From: Erythrophleum ivorense
Lineage: Eukaryota > Streptophyta > Magnoliopsida > Fabales > Fabaceae
Direction: 5' to 3'
DNA: 64,000 nucleotides
Assembly: GCA_026724425.1 (NCBI GenBank)
Contig: JAIUCV010000003.1
Span: 50,036,477-50,100,476, forward strand
Shown in pieces: positions 1 through 11,622 of the stretch (within the stretch, counting starts at the first letter, position 1; each line of letters opens with the position of its first letter). The position numbers were made by a program, and so were the translations under genes. The notes beneath the pieces were generated by a model. The model was not told where the DNA came from and made no database searches. It saw nothing but the letters and a program-made list of their open reading frames with translations.

Positions 1-2689
1 CATCTTCTCTCCATTACCTAACTTCCCGTAAAACTTGTTATTTGATTTTTTTTAATATTTTGAATTTGGTTAGAGTTTATTGGAGAACTTAAATAAGGAA
101 TTTGAGCTTTAAATTTAAGTTTTTTTCAAATATATAAAATTTTGTTATTTTATTTAATATTATTATTTTTGAATAAAAAAATTTGAGATTCTCACGAGGA
201 TTTTATCCTTGGGGGGAATGAAAAAAAAAAAACTTTTCCTGTAACAAAGAATAGAGATTGGAATAGAAGAAATAGTTGATAACATAACAGCACAGGCCCT
301 TCCCATCTCTGCCCTATGGGATTGCCATCCCTAGTCCCCTACCCTAGCAATTATTATATCCTTATTTGATCTCTAAAAATTGCTATTGAGTTAGAAGATT
401 ACGTAGAGAAAATTCTGAGAATTTATAATTATACTTAAAAGTTACTTCCATGTCAAATCTGTGCTTCCGCAGTGTGCCCTATTTTACATATGTAAATATA
501 AAGCTTTCCAGTTTTAGATGTGGCATCAAAGCATATTATAATATTTGGCTAACGTACTGTTAAAATTTTATTTTCAATATTTGGTTGCCTCTAAATTCTT
601 TTGTTTATCAGTAACAAATTGATATTTCAGAAATTGTTTAAAATATTGAAAATAAGTATTCTCATGAATTTCTTGACCAGTAGCGATTCACGTCTAGTTG
701 TGTACTGCGTAATCTTCGTGGCTATTGCCATTGGCTAAAGGTTTTTTATTTGCAAATGTATATATGTGAGTGCTTTGTTACTAATGGTCGAAACGCCTCT
801 TTCTGCTAATGGGCACATTTAGGTTTTAAAGGAATGCTTTTGTTAATTTCCGGATTCTATACCTGAATAGTAGCAGTGTTTCAAGCTGATCAATATATTG
901 TCTATTATAACCCCTTATTGACAATTGAGTGGCCAAACGCATTATCATGGCTTTAAAATTTTGGTTCAAGAGTACTATCGTCTCTAAGCCATTTTATGCA
1001 TTTTCCAGATTCGACATTTGTTTCAAATATTTCACATATTGGGCTGGAGCATATAAGTTTGGTTTTGGGCTTTTTGCATCAATGAAACTTATAGTATGGG
1101 CTTGATTTTTATATGGCTTCCACAAAGGGGGGTGCTTCTTGGATCTTGGGCTTAATTTGTTGGTCCTTTGGGACTAAGTTTGTTGTTGTGAAGTTTGAAT
1201 ATTTAGTGATAAACTTTTAACGTAACCTAGTTGTAATTAGAAACTTAAGTTGTATAATAGGCTAGACATTTTATTTTAATCATGAAGAAGTTTATACAGT
1301 TCAAATTAAATTTATTTTATTAAATTAAGACATTATTAGCATAACAATTCAATTTATGATATGCTTATTTTGTAATATTTCTGTCTTAAGGTTATTGAAG
1401 TATTGATGTCGTGTAATTATTGTGCATTTATTTTTCTAAGGAGTAGCTACAACATCTTTAATCATGATAATCACAATTAAGGGTTTGATATTTTATTTTA
1501 TTTATGTTAAAGTTTTAATGAAATCAAATTCTAGATGAATATGTTAATATCATTAATTTACCCCACAAGAAAATTATTGTATTTTTAGGTTTACCTTGGA
1601 TGAAAGGGAAATTATTTTTATTTCTTATTTAGCTTGCAAGAATTAGATAAATTCTGAGTAAGAATGTTTATTTATTTATCCATAGTATATCTATCTTTGA
1701 TTTTTTTTCCCTAATGACAAAGTTTCCTTCTTGAGTGGTGACAATTATTATGGGCAAAAGGGAAGTTTTTTGTTGTCCTCTTTTAAGTTATTATGGTATA
1801 TTACTTATTGGATTCTTGTAACTCACCCTCCTTGTTTTACATGTTTTAGATAGTAGTGTTAACCCAGGTCTATCTCCAATAATATACACTAAGTCATCTT
1901 CCTGGCGATAAGCCCAACACTTCTTCAAGTGGACAGAATTGTTATATAATTTGTAATCTAATTGCTAGCTCTACAAAACTATGAGGCAAGGAATTGTGAT
2001 TTGTTTTTGTTGTTTTTGTTTTCGTCATTTCTTTTTCATGTTCTATGTGGTTGTATCTAACAATGGAGTTCTCAATTGATGTATTCAAAATATGATTGTT
2101 TTGACTCATTATACAATTTTGGCAGGTCCATTTTTAGGGGAGACTTTGACTAAAAATTATTTGAATGAAAATTTGTATTATCCTAGATAGTTGGCATAAT
2201 GGTTGAGTTTGTAGACTCAAATAATCAAGTTCTCCCTCATATATTATGCCAGCCAGATATTTGGTTTTATAGTGTGACAATTTTAATAATTTTAATAATT
2301 GAAAATTTCAAATTCAGATGATAAGGGGCCTATCGCAATGTAGCTAATAAAACAAGGAGTTGATTACAATTTTTTTTTAGTGGGGACATTGCAACTAGAA
2401 GCAAAAAACAAGGTAAGTAAATGCATTTTCTCTAATAATTAAAGAAAAAACACAAATTTGCTATATTTCAAAGTTTTGTTTTGAAAATTCTTCATTTCTG
2501 AGTTGGGTTAGGTTAAATAGAATTACCAAAAAAAACAAGAATTGATGAATCAATAGTCAAAATAGTAATTAAATAAAATAAAAAACTCCATTCCAACTAG
2601 TTATTCATAAACTTTGGCAAGTTTATGGGTTAAGTTCACATAAAAATAAGTTTGGTTGCAAGTTGACTCCTTTTCTTTTTTAAATACAT
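1..2689. other. AT-rich intergenic sequence, no gene seen
   Basis: This is low-complexity AT-rich DNA with no long reading frame and no recognisable protein motif on either strand. A G/C-richer patch near 200-345 resembles decayed transposon ends, but I could not assign it. A weak tRNA-like stretch near 2185-2245 is discussed among the rejected items. A minus-strand LINE 3' end probably begins near 2675-2690. Confidence 0.6.
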
Positions 2690-3270
2690 AGAACCTAACT
2701 AAATTAACTATTACAAAAAGTAGAAAAAAATTACTTGCAATGAAACTTAAAACTAACTCTTACTTGATTCGGGATTAATTTGACATCAAATGATGAGAAT
2801 CTTCCCAGAAAAGCCTGAATATCAATACACATAACCTATAATGATATTGGAATCTGGTACTACAGCTGGAGACATTGTGAGCATTTAAAGAATATAAGTG
2901 TAATTGGAAATACATGAGGATTAATCACGAGCTCCTGTAGAAGTACAAATTCAAACTTGTCAAACCATTTCTAGAAGTAGTTTAGCTTTTGGAGTCCAAT
3001 ATTTATTTTCGCAAGCCTAGGCCTAAACCACACTTCATCTAAACCAAATAAACATTAAGATATGATGATTCTATTGATGATGTGTTCTGTTAGCTACCTG
3101 ACAACAAATGTACCACCATTCATGAACAGATGGCCATGCCAAGTAGGAACCCTTATGAAGGTGCTTGCAAGAACCTCATATGTGGCTCGTATTGGTAATT
3201 TTGATAGCAGAGCCTCACAATTAGTAGTAATGCATACTTTGGATAACAATCCTTGTTTTCAAAACCTATT
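2690..3270 (-). pseudogene. LINE (L1-type) RNase H-like C-terminal remnant, piece 3 of 3
   Basis: This is the 3' part of an ancient minus-strand L1-type LINE. Read on the minus strand, it continues the LINE piece at 9376-9961 across the insertion site of the plus-strand LTR element. The join gives a zf-RVT-like tail containing IGFENKDCYPKYALLL. Further on is an RNase H-like end reading DIQAFLGRFSSFDVKLIP, a form common at the end of plant LINE ORF2 proteins. Stops and frameshifts interrupt it and no function remains. The plus-strand reading frame here (3062-3283) is a shadow. A poly(A)-like run near 2675-2690 on the minus strand may mark the LINE 3' end. Family-level homology is from memory and was not searched. 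Confidence 0.55.
3266..3270. repeat. Target-site duplication CTATT, left copy
   Basis: The five bases CTATT immediately before the LTR start at 3271 are repeated exactly at 9376-9380, just after the LTR end. This fixes both ends of the plus-strand non-autonomous LTR element. Confidence 0.9.
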
Positions 3271-5971
3271 TGATAAGCATTAATTTTTATACATTTTATT
3301 CTCTTATCTTAGGCATTTTAATGATCAAATATGGCTTTAGGGGTTTAATTAGATAAGATTTTATTTTAATAGCCATTTTTGCACTTAAGGAATTATTTAC
3401 AAAATCCTTGAATTTTATTGCATAATTTTTTTAAAAAATAATTTTGTGATTTTTTCCTACTTAATTTTTCTTATTTTTATGTGTAGACTTTTCAACTGGC
3501 GATTGGAGTTTGAATAGGAGGTTGGTTTGGAGAAGAGGTAGCATGCATGGGTTCTTTGTTTTTCTAACGTGTTGGCATTGTTGCAGCTTATTCCACGGTT
3601 TTCAAACACTCCACATGATTAAAAGAAGTGCACATGGGATGAGAAGAAGTCAGGAAGAGAGATACAGGAAGGTTCTGTTCGAAGGAAATGAAGAGCGAAA
3701 CAAACCACAGCTCAAGCACATTAACACGCTTTGAATACGCACATGAGAACCACAGGTTGAAGGGATTAAAGAAGAAAAAGGTTTCACATGGGGAAAACGT
3801 GATTATAAGATGAGCTCATGAGAAGAAGATGGAATGGAGATTTGCATGGCTGGGAGCAGAACAAACACGAACGAAGAAGGCAAAGCAGAGTTACGTGAAG
3901 AAGCTTGTGAGCAGAGAAGAATAAAGAAATGCTACCGGCTTGGCAAGGCTAAAAACATGTTAGGAAGCTACGGGTTATAGAAAGAAGCAGTAAAGAGGAC
4001 ACAAGTGAAGGAAGCAACGAGCTGGGCATAAGGTTTTTAAATGAAGAAGCTTACGTGGAGACAAGTGCAGAACAAGCTGCGCGTGGAAGAACCTGAAGCT
4101 TACGTGGATGAGAGGTCCATAGCCATGCATGAAAAGAGGCTCGAGTTGATGGTTCCACAGGTCTGGAGGGTAGAACTATCTACGGGGCAGCTCACATGGA
4201 GGAATCATGTGGAGAACATGCAGAAGCTACGTGGAAAAGCTGTTGAATAGAGAAGAACCTATGGGAAGAAGCTACAAAAGGAGAATCGCACAAGTAATGA
4301 ACCTACGTTTTAGATTCGAGAAGAAGCTATGGTTTAGTGAGGAGAAAAGCGATCTGGAGCCGAGAACAAAGCATGGCGCAGCCACTTACACGTTCAGCTC
4401 CACCACATTAATACACACATACATGACATGTGAACACAAGGAAGCCACGTCATTCATGAGATCATGTCCAGAAGTTTGCACGAACTGGAAGAAGTAAGCT
4501 ACGGGCTGACGTAGGAATGATTAAAGCTAAATGAGCTGAGTGCTGGGAGTTGGTAGAACAAAAACGCAAAGAAAAGAGACAGAGTAGCTAGCTGAATAAC
4601 AATGCGAAAAACACGATGCGAAAAAGGAGCTTGGTTTTGACATAAAAGAAGCAAAGTGAGCTGAACCATGCAAGAGAAGATGACGTGGGAAATTCATGGA
4701 GCAACAAATGAGGCAGGGGTTCAATAAAACACGTGGACATGAAGCTTGGATATTACGTGGAATGAGTTGGAGAACACAGCATGAGGGCTAAGCACGTGAA
4801 AAGAACGTGATTAGGGGGCTGAAGCTGGGAGGCAGAGATCATTCCACGCTACTATCCGGAATACACATTCCATCTCATCCATTCAATAAGAGAGGCTGGG
4901 CACGTGAAATAATTAATGAAGCACGTGAAAAGGTCTGGAGGCAGAGGAGGATTCACGTTATATCATCCATTCATTCACATTATATTCCATCCAACATACA
5001 TACCATCGTCTTTTCCATTTGCAGAACACACTCCACACCACGCCGCAGCTTCATTCCATCTTCCATCAATCTTCCATCTCCATCAAATGAAGCTTTAATC
5101 CTCCATCTGTGACTAGTTTGGAAGAAGATCCTTGGTGAAAGCTTGAATTCAAGGAGAAGAACAAGGGATTTTGGCTAAGCTTCCTATTTTTATTTTTTCT
5201 TTCTATATCAATTTTAATTAGTTTATTTACTTGGTTAAGCTTGTAAATGATTGAGATTAGTGTAGTTTATAATTGATGGCTAGTTAAACATTGATTAGGA
5301 GAATTTTGAATGATTAATTGAATGAATTAAGTACTAGATTTTCAATTTTCTACAATTATCCATATATGCAGTCAAGGTGTTTGATAAAATACATATGAGA
5401 GATTGAGTGCTTGAATATCTAATTTGAAGATTCCTTAGAATTTAACTGGTTAATTAAATATCTTAAGGTGAAAATTTAGAAGTTAATTAATTGATTAAGC
5501 ACTCATCTAAGTGTTCAAAGATTTTAATCACAAGAATTAGTAATTTAATGGGAGTTGAGGTCTCAATTAACATCAAATTGCTAGTTTCTTGAATCTTGAG
5601 TGGTAATTCAAGATCTCTTGCCAATGAATATAATTAGGGACTCTTAAACCAAAATTAATGACAATTGAATTAGGATAAAGATATTAGATATCAAAGGATG
5701 AATCCAAAGTTAGTCACAAATCTATCATTCAACCATAATTCATACAATCAAGTAGTTAGTCAATTTAATTCAATTTCATTTTAGATAGTTTAACTAGATC
5801 AAAAACCCTCCTAAATTAGGTAGTTCTAGGATCTTTATACACTTAAAAAACCTAATTAAATATTAAATTTCATTTCCAAAGGAGATGATCTAAGTTGTGC
5901 CACTAATTATATATTTTTCAACCTAGTTTTATTTTGAAGGTTGTTTGAGGGTTGTGAGACACGACCTCTCA
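3271..5971 (+). repeat. 5' LTR of plus-strand non-autonomous element
   Basis: The LTR starts TGATAAGCAT and ends CCTCTCA directly before the primer-binding site. The segment from about 3690 to 5971 is repeated at 7233-9375. The same LTR is recognisable in reverse at 22032-24434 and 28443-30846. The part around 3890-4970 is purine-rich with an unusual density of ACGT cores (CACGTG, TACGTGG, AACGTG). It is followed by a pyrimidine-rich stretch of CATTCCATC-like short repeats at about 4860-5100. No convincing protein is encoded; short open frames here are compositional. Confidence 0.85.
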
Positions 5972-5975
5972 AAAT

Positions 5976-5995
5976 TCGGCGTCGTTGCTTGGAAA
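5976..5995 (+). other. Degenerate primer-binding site for tRNA-Asp
   Basis: Four bases after the 5' LTR, the sequence CGGCGTCGTTGCTTGG is a mutated match to the complement of the plant tRNA-Asp 3' end. The better-preserved counterpart in the minus-strand element is at 28421-28437. Use of tRNA-Asp is common in Athila/Tat-group plant retrotransposons. Confidence 0.7.
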
Positions 5996-6499
5996 TTGGA
6001 TTATCAATTGTTTGAGAAAGTTTTCTAGGTGTTTAACCTATGTTTTAGCTCTATTTTGGTTTAATTTTTGTTCTGTTTTGAAGTTGAATTTTGGACATTT
6101 CGATTGCTTGAATTGATTTTGCTACTTGTTGGAATTTTTGTTTAAAGTGCCTAGAAAATTCTCAAACTATGTTTTCCAAGGTTTTTGAGTGTTTTGAGCA
6201 AATTTAATAGCATCGCTATTAGGTGCACCATTTTTTGCCAAATTTTATCATTTAAGTACTTTTTCTAATTTTTTAGTATTTTTTCAAATTTTTTAGGAAT
6301 TTTTTTTTATTTTTCTAGATTTAATTTCTTTATTTTTTGTGAGTTTATCTTGTGTGATTTAACCTCTGTTTTTGATTGTTAAGTAGGTCTTATCTTCATT
6401 TGATTTTATTTTCTTGATTTAGGATTAATTTTGGTCATAATTTGTGAGTGATTTGTTTTGTACTGAAATTAATTGTACTTCTCATATTATTTGTTTTAA

Positions 6500-7232
6500 A
6501 TGGATCCTTATTATTCTAATCAAGATGTTTATGATTCTTGTGCAAATGATTGGATTTCCCTGAAGTTGGATGAAGTCAGGTCAATGCTTCATGGCATTCT
6601 TGAATGACAAAGACAAGCACAACAAAGCCAACAATACTAACAATTCCAACCACCATACTACCATCATTATGAGTCATACCACAACTTCCATTTACTAAAG
6701 CCAGAGAGCCAGAGTATGATTCCTACAACTATCATGAGAGATTCATGCAACAGGAGCCCCAGAGGGAACCAAGTTGGGAAGAAAAGAGGATGCAACAAAT
6801 GGACGCTTACAATCTTGAACTCCAACAAGAAAATGAATGGTTGCATCTTCAAAATCAACAAAGGATTAACAACCTCATGAAGGATTTGAGAGTTCAAATG
6901 AATCAACCCACTTCAAGTGCTAATGAATTCATTGAAAAGCAAATTAGAAGGGAATGTATAAAGGAGGAAGAATCTTATTCATTAGGTAATATCCTTCCAT
7001 CTTCTAATGTTTTGCAATTTGTTGGAACTAACACTAATTTGCATGATAGCACTGTGACTACTAATGCACATGATGTTGTTGGTTCTGGATTGAATGATGA
7101 TGATGATGTTGATAAAGAAATTGTTGTTAAATCTCCTGATTTGGTAGATTGTGGTAATTCATTGAGCAATAATGATACATTTGTTGATGTTCATGAACCC
7201 TTGTGTACTGATGCACTTGGTTTTTCTACCCC
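6500..7232 (+). pseudogene. Partial, decayed copy of the family's large ORF
   Basis: The ATG at 6500 starts a protein beginning MDPYYSNQDVYDS, clearly related to the N-terminus of the intact 646-residue protein at 25976-27916. A stop follows after about 32 codons (ILE then stop, where the intact copy continues into its Gln-rich segment), and a frameshift follows that. From 6745 to 7232 the frame is open and parallels residues 90-257 of the intact protein, with shared features such as SSANE, EEESYS-GNILP and LCTDAL. It then runs into LTR sequence at about 7233, so residues beyond about 257 are absent. It cannot encode the full protein. The same ORF being recognisable in two independent insertions shows it is a family trait. 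Confidence 0.8.
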
Positions 7233-9375
7233 TAGAGCGAAGCAAACCACAGCTCAAGCATATTAACACGCTTTGAATACACACATGAGAACCAAGGGTT
7301 GAAGGGATTAAAGAAGAAGAAGGTTTCACATGGGGAGAACGTGATTATAAGATGAGCTCGTGAGAAGAAGATGGAATGGAGATTTGCATGGCTGAGAGCA
7401 TAACAAGCACGAACGAAGAAGCTTGCATGGCTGAGAGCATAACAAGCACGAACGAAGAAGGCAAAGCAGAGTTACGTGAAGAAGCTTGTGAGTAGAGAAG
7501 AATAAAGAAATGCTATAGGCTTGGCAAGGCTAAAAACACGTTAGGAAGCTATGGGTTATAGAGAGAAGCAGCAAAGAACACACAAGTGAAGGAAGCAACG
7601 AGTTGGGCATAAGGTTTTTAAATGAAGAAGCTCATGTAGAGAACATACAGTAGCTACGTGGAAAAGCTGCTGAATAGAGAAGAAGAAGCTGCAGTTTTGA
7701 CGTGAAAAAGCTGAGAATGAAAAGATAATAAGAAGCTCATACATGTGAACAGCCTCCACACAAGCGCATGAGCAAGCTCTAGACCAGAATGTAGAGAGAA
7801 CAACGCATTAAGAAGCATGTAATGTAGAATGTGGAAGCACCAGCTACAGCACGTGGTGAAGAGGATTAACGTCAAAAACACAACGAGAAAATGAGCTAGA
7901 GAATAATGCTGAGCAGAGTAGGTGAAAGAAGCATGTGGAGCTAACGTGAATAATAACACGATGAAAAGAAGAGGACGTCAAAATGCGAAGAAGGGATCTG
8001 CATGAAGCATAAAGGGCTGCCAAACACACACATGCAGAAATGAAGGAATGCTACGGGCTGGAATGAGCTGAATCATGTGGGAAGCTTGGGCAGAATGAAA
8101 GGAGAGCTATACGTGGAAACATAAGGAAATAAGAATCATCATCCATTCATAATGGGACCCACACTCATATGCACAAGAGGAAGCACGTGGTATTGGCTAA
8201 ATGGAAGGAATACATGGGAATGAATAAAAAATAAAAACAAAAGAGAGGACGGGCAGAAATAAAGGAGGTTGCCTGTGATTCATCAAGAGAGGCCGGGCAC
8301 GTGAAATGATTAATGAAACACGTGAGGGAGGCTGGAGGCAATAACATAATCCATCAAATAAACACTACACGCTACCATCGTGAGATTCACGCTACATTCC
8401 ATTCGTATTCACCCCATCCATACCATTCGCATCCTTCGTCCAGCAGCCACGCCGTAGCCATTTCCATCCCATTCCATCCATCTCTTTCCATCCAATGAAG
8501 CATTAAATCTCCATTTGTGATTAGCTTGGAAGAAGGTTCTTAGTTGAAGCTTGAGTCTATGGAATAGCAAGGGATTTTGGCTAAGCTTCCTATTTTCTTT
8601 TCTCTCTTTCTACATTGATTTTTGTTCTTGTACTTGCTTGGTTAAACTTGTAATTGACTAGATTAATGTGGTTTATGATTAGTAGCTAGTTAGACACTAA
8701 TTGAGAGAGAAATTGATATTTAATTATTTAATTTTAGTGCTAGATTTTTATTTTTCTACCATTTTTCATGTGTGCAATCAAGGGTTTGATGAAATGCATG
8801 TGAGAATTAGTATGCTTAATTGTCTAATTTAAGGATTCATTGGAGTTTAATTAGTTAATTGAATCTCCTAAGATGTTAATTCAAAAGCTAATTGATCAAT
8901 TAACCATTCAACTTAAGTGTTTATTGATCCTAATGACAAGAGTTAGTGGTTTGATGCGAGATTGAGATTTTAATTCAACATTAAATTGTTAATCCTTTGA
9001 TTCTTGCGTGGCAACTCAAGATACATTGTTATGAACATAATTAGGGATTCTTATACCAAAATTAATCACAATTGAATTAGGATAAGGATAGTGGATATCA
9101 AGAGACGAATCCAAAGCTAGTCACATGTCCATCATTCAACCATAATTCATGAAATTAGGTAGAAATTAGGACTTTTATTTCAATTAAATTTTAATTAGTC
9201 TAATTAAATCAAAAACCCCCATTTAGTTAGGTAATCTTTAGAGTCATTTAACACTTAGAAAAACCAATTAAAAATTGAATTCCATTTTCAAGAGAGATGA
9301 CCTAGGTTGTACCACTAACTATAAAATTTAATCAAATTTAGTTTTATTTTGAGGGTTGTACGACACAACCTCTCA
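7233..9375 (+). repeat. 3' LTR (5'-truncated) of plus-strand non-autonomous element
   Basis: This matches the 5' LTR from about 3690 onward and ends CCTCTCA at 9375, followed by the CTATT duplication. The first roughly 420 bases of the LTR are missing because the internal deletion joined ORF sequence to the LTR. At the junction the two source sequences share only the bases AG, suggesting illegitimate recombination. A 39-bp tandem duplication lies at 7384-7461. Confidence 0.85.
7384..7461 (+). repeat. 39-bp tandem duplication inside the LTR
   Basis: A unit beginning TTGCATGGCTGAGAG occurs twice in a row, starting at 7384 and at 7423, with almost no difference. The 5' LTR has a single copy near 3843, so the duplication arose in this LTR after or during insertion. 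Confidence 0.9.
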
Positions 9376-9961
9376 CTATTCAATTATGACACTACCATAG
9401 AACATGTAAAGTAACCATGCGAATTGTTGGATGCTTCTCATCCTTTATGATTCCTACTGGATTGGAATTTAACGAGTATTGAATCTATATTTGAATATCA
9501 AGAGGCTCAAGTTGATAAACTCATATACCCAAAGGGGAAGCAAACCAAACTACTATAGCAAAAGGACATAATAAGAAAGTATGATTGACTATTTCCTCTT
9601 TTCTTGACAAAGTGGACATCCTTCCTCCACTAACAAATAATGTTGGCAAAGAATTATTATTAAAGTAAGAATACTCCTAAGTAACCACCACAAGAAAATA
9701 ACCAACCTCAATGGTAATTTAAGTTTCTAAACCTTCACCCATACCTAACACTACAACTATTCGCCAAATTGTGATTCTTGTAATCTATAGTTGTCTTGAA
9801 CTATATATTGACTAAAGGGATTCTCCATCCATATGAGAGAATGTTTTTGTCTTGTTATTGAAAATGAAACTTAGAGAATTTGCCTAATTTGCTTCACTGA
9901 ATAAACTTGAGTTAGTCATTGTACAACCCTATCATATTGGGTTGTATGGCATGGCTACATT
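9376..9961 (-). pseudogene. LINE zf-RVT region remnant, piece 2 of 3
   Basis: On the minus strand this segment encodes, in broken frames, the zinc-finger-like region that follows the RT in plant L1 elements. The readable parts are VIFLWWLLRSILTLIIILC, VEEGCPLCQ and NHTFLLCPFAIVVWFASPL in an adjoining frame. The paired CPLC and H-x-(n)-C layout is typical of zf-RVT domains. The piece lies between two LTR-element insertion sites: the CTATT duplication on its left (9376-9380) and the ACATT duplication of gypsy-A on its right (9957-9961). It joins the RT piece at 38328-39480 and the RNase H piece below 3270. It is non-functional. Confidence 0.7.
9957..9961. repeat. Target-site duplication ACATT, left copy (gypsy-A)
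   Basis: ACATT directly precedes the gypsy-A 5' LTR at 9962 and recurs exactly at 38328-38332, immediately after its 3' LTR. The copies are 28 kb apart because of the nested insertions. Confidence 0.88.
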
Positions 9962-10769
9962 TGATGTGAATCATGGGACGAAGTTAGCTAGCTCAAAAGA
10001 ACAAGCTAATTCAAAACTTTCGAACGATCCTTTGCATCTTCCAATTGCACCTATCATAAGGGCTAGAGCTAAAAGACTTAAAGAAGCATTAAGTAGACTT
10101 GTTCAAGAGACTTGGATTAAGCAAAATTTTGACAAATCTAATTCAAACATTAATCAGGATATCCTCAAAATTATTTAGGCTAAAGATGAAGCTACTAGAG
10201 CTATTTTAGGTTAGAATATTGCAAATTAAGAGCTTAGACTAAAGATCATACATAAATTGAGTCATTTGGGCCTAAATAATGCTATTTTAGACTTAATATG
10301 TTAACTTCTAGAATCTTTATATATTTGGATGAAAATTAGAATTAATTAGGCAAATTATCTTTCCTTTTCAGTTTTCAAAAAGATTTGACAATTTTGTATT
10401 CCTAATTTTTAGGTCATTCAGTTAGGATTATATAGCTATTTCCTAGTTTTCCTCCAAAAGGTATATTTGACTTACATTATATAAACAAGTATTCTGCCTC
10501 CATTTGTAATCAGATTGGATGAATGAATGAAATTTTAATCCTACAAATTCCAGACTTGAGAGTGTATTTTCTCTATGGTTCTTCATAGGACTAATAGACT
10601 TATCAAGGTTTGATCAACCTTGTGGCATCTTCCAACACTCATGGTTTTTGTTTGTCCATGCTCAAGAATTCCAAGTGGATCACCAGACCTTTGTTTAGCT
10701 TTCTTAGGATGCATATACTTTAACATTAGCTATGGGTTTGAGGGATCTAATCCTTATGAGTTCGCGCCA
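9962..10769 (+). repeat. Gypsy-A 5' LTR
   Basis: This 808-bp LTR begins TGATGTGAATC and ends TTCGCGCCA, three bases before the primer-binding site. It matches 18455-19154 plus 38219-38327, which form the 3' LTR split by the chromovirus. A short frame at 9942-10178 reading DPLHLPIAPIIRARAKRLKEA is polyprotein-like. It shows that the ancestral pol ORF extended into the LTR, since the same peptide lies downstream of integrase in the 3' LTR. Confidence 0.87.
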
Positions 10770-10772
10770 TCT

Positions 10773-10784
10773 TGGTATTAGAGC
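10773..10784 (+). other. Gypsy-A primer-binding site (tRNA-iMet type)
   Basis: TGGTATTAGAGC differs by one base from TGGTATCAGAGC, the usual plant initiator-Met tRNA primer site. It lies three bases after the 5' LTR end. Confidence 0.82.
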
Positions 10785-11622
10785 TTTGGCCTTAAACTCA
10801 AGTCTTATCCTTCTATTTTTTTGTGTCCTCTTTTTTTTTTTTCTTTCTTATTTGTAGATTATGTGTTCTATTCTTGAGTCTGTTCATATTCTTTGTGTCT
10901 AGACATCACCTTCTTTATGCCTTTGTTCATCATGTTTTCCTTGAAGTTTTTCAACGTTTAATAGGTCATTTTTGTAGTTCAAAATCTCATCTTTTTGGTT
11001 ATTTTGGAATCACATAAATCGAAGTTTTCTAGAGCAAAATATAGTCATTTCTAGCCAACCGTGTGATTTAGTACTTTTCATATTGATTTGGTTCTTTGTG
11101 TTTGATTTGTGTGATTTTAGTATTATCTTCATATTTCAGTAAAAAAAAAAGGAAAACAAAAAAAAAAGGGAAGGAATATAGCCAAAACAAAGGTAAAGAA
11201 TGAAAAAAAAAAAGAATTCTATGTTGTTTTTAAAAAAATTGAAAAAGAAATAAAAAGAAATAAAAATTGTGCTATTCTAGAAATATTACTTGACTTGGAC
11301 TAAACTTCTACAAAAATTTTTGTCATTTGAATTCCTGATTCCTTAATTCCCAATACCCACCTTTTGCTATCTCAAAATCTCAAGTGTTAAGTTAGTTTTG
11401 CAAGTACTATGATAGCCTTTAATTGGGTTGACCACTTACTTTAAAGAGCCAAAAGAGGAATTTAAAAGTGGAAAAAGGCAAGAAGGTGTGAGACTAGCAT
11501 AAAAAAAAAGCCTATAAAGAGTGAAACATGAGACTAGAGTGTCATCTCTTGAAGGTAAATATGTGAGGAAAAATTGTAAGGAAATTTATTTCACTAACAA
11601 AATTTTTTTGCAGCTTTCCAAA
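10785..11622 (+). other. Gypsy-A untranslated leader
   Basis: This is non-coding sequence between the primer-binding site and the gag start. It includes T-rich and A-rich runs, for example at 10815-10850 and 11140-11215. I see no domain or element boundary in it. The 64-codon frame at 10823-11017 is T-rich noise. Confidence 0.6.

Larger units (their letters stand above)
3271..9375 (+). mobile_element. Non-autonomous LTR retrotransposon (LARD-like), internally deleted copy
   Basis: This 6.1-kb element belongs to the same family as the minus-strand element at 22032-30846. It consists of a 5' LTR (3271-5971), a degenerate tRNA-Asp primer-binding site, a partial ORF (6500-7232) and a 3' LTR lacking its first part (7233-9375). 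The LTR begins TGATAAG and ends CTCA, and the CTATT target-site duplication is exact. The ORF runs directly into LTR-internal sequence at about 7233. The rest of the internal region, the polypurine tract and the first roughly 420 bases of the 3' LTR have therefore been deleted. No RT, RNase H or integrase is present. It is inserted in an old LINE. The LTRs are more diverged than in the minus-strand copy, so this copy is older. Confidence 0.88.

Noticed and set aside
200..345. G/C-richer patch with GGGATGGCAATCCC-like phrases on the minus strand
   Set aside because: It resembles ends of some plant DNA transposons, but I could find no partner terminus or target duplication.
2185..2245. tRNA- or SINE-like stretch (TAGTTGGCATAATGGTTGAG with CAAGTTCTCCC downstream)
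   Set aside because: The A-box-like and B-box-like phrases are weak, no cloverleaf can be drawn, and no poly(A) tail or target duplication was found.
3062..3283. Plus-strand 73-codon frame with a protein-like look (VPPFMNRWPCQVGTLMKVLA)
   Set aside because: It is antisense to the LINE remnant and crosses the LTR start of an inserted element, so it is a shadow.
4807..5112. 101-codon plus-strand frame within an LTR
   Set aside because: Composed of His/Ile/Pro/Ser from CATTCCATC-like short repeats; LTR sequence, not a gene.
7654..7959. 101-codon minus-strand frame
   Set aside because: Antisense to the LTR, low complexity Leu/Phe/Ser, not kept in the matching part of the 5' LTR.
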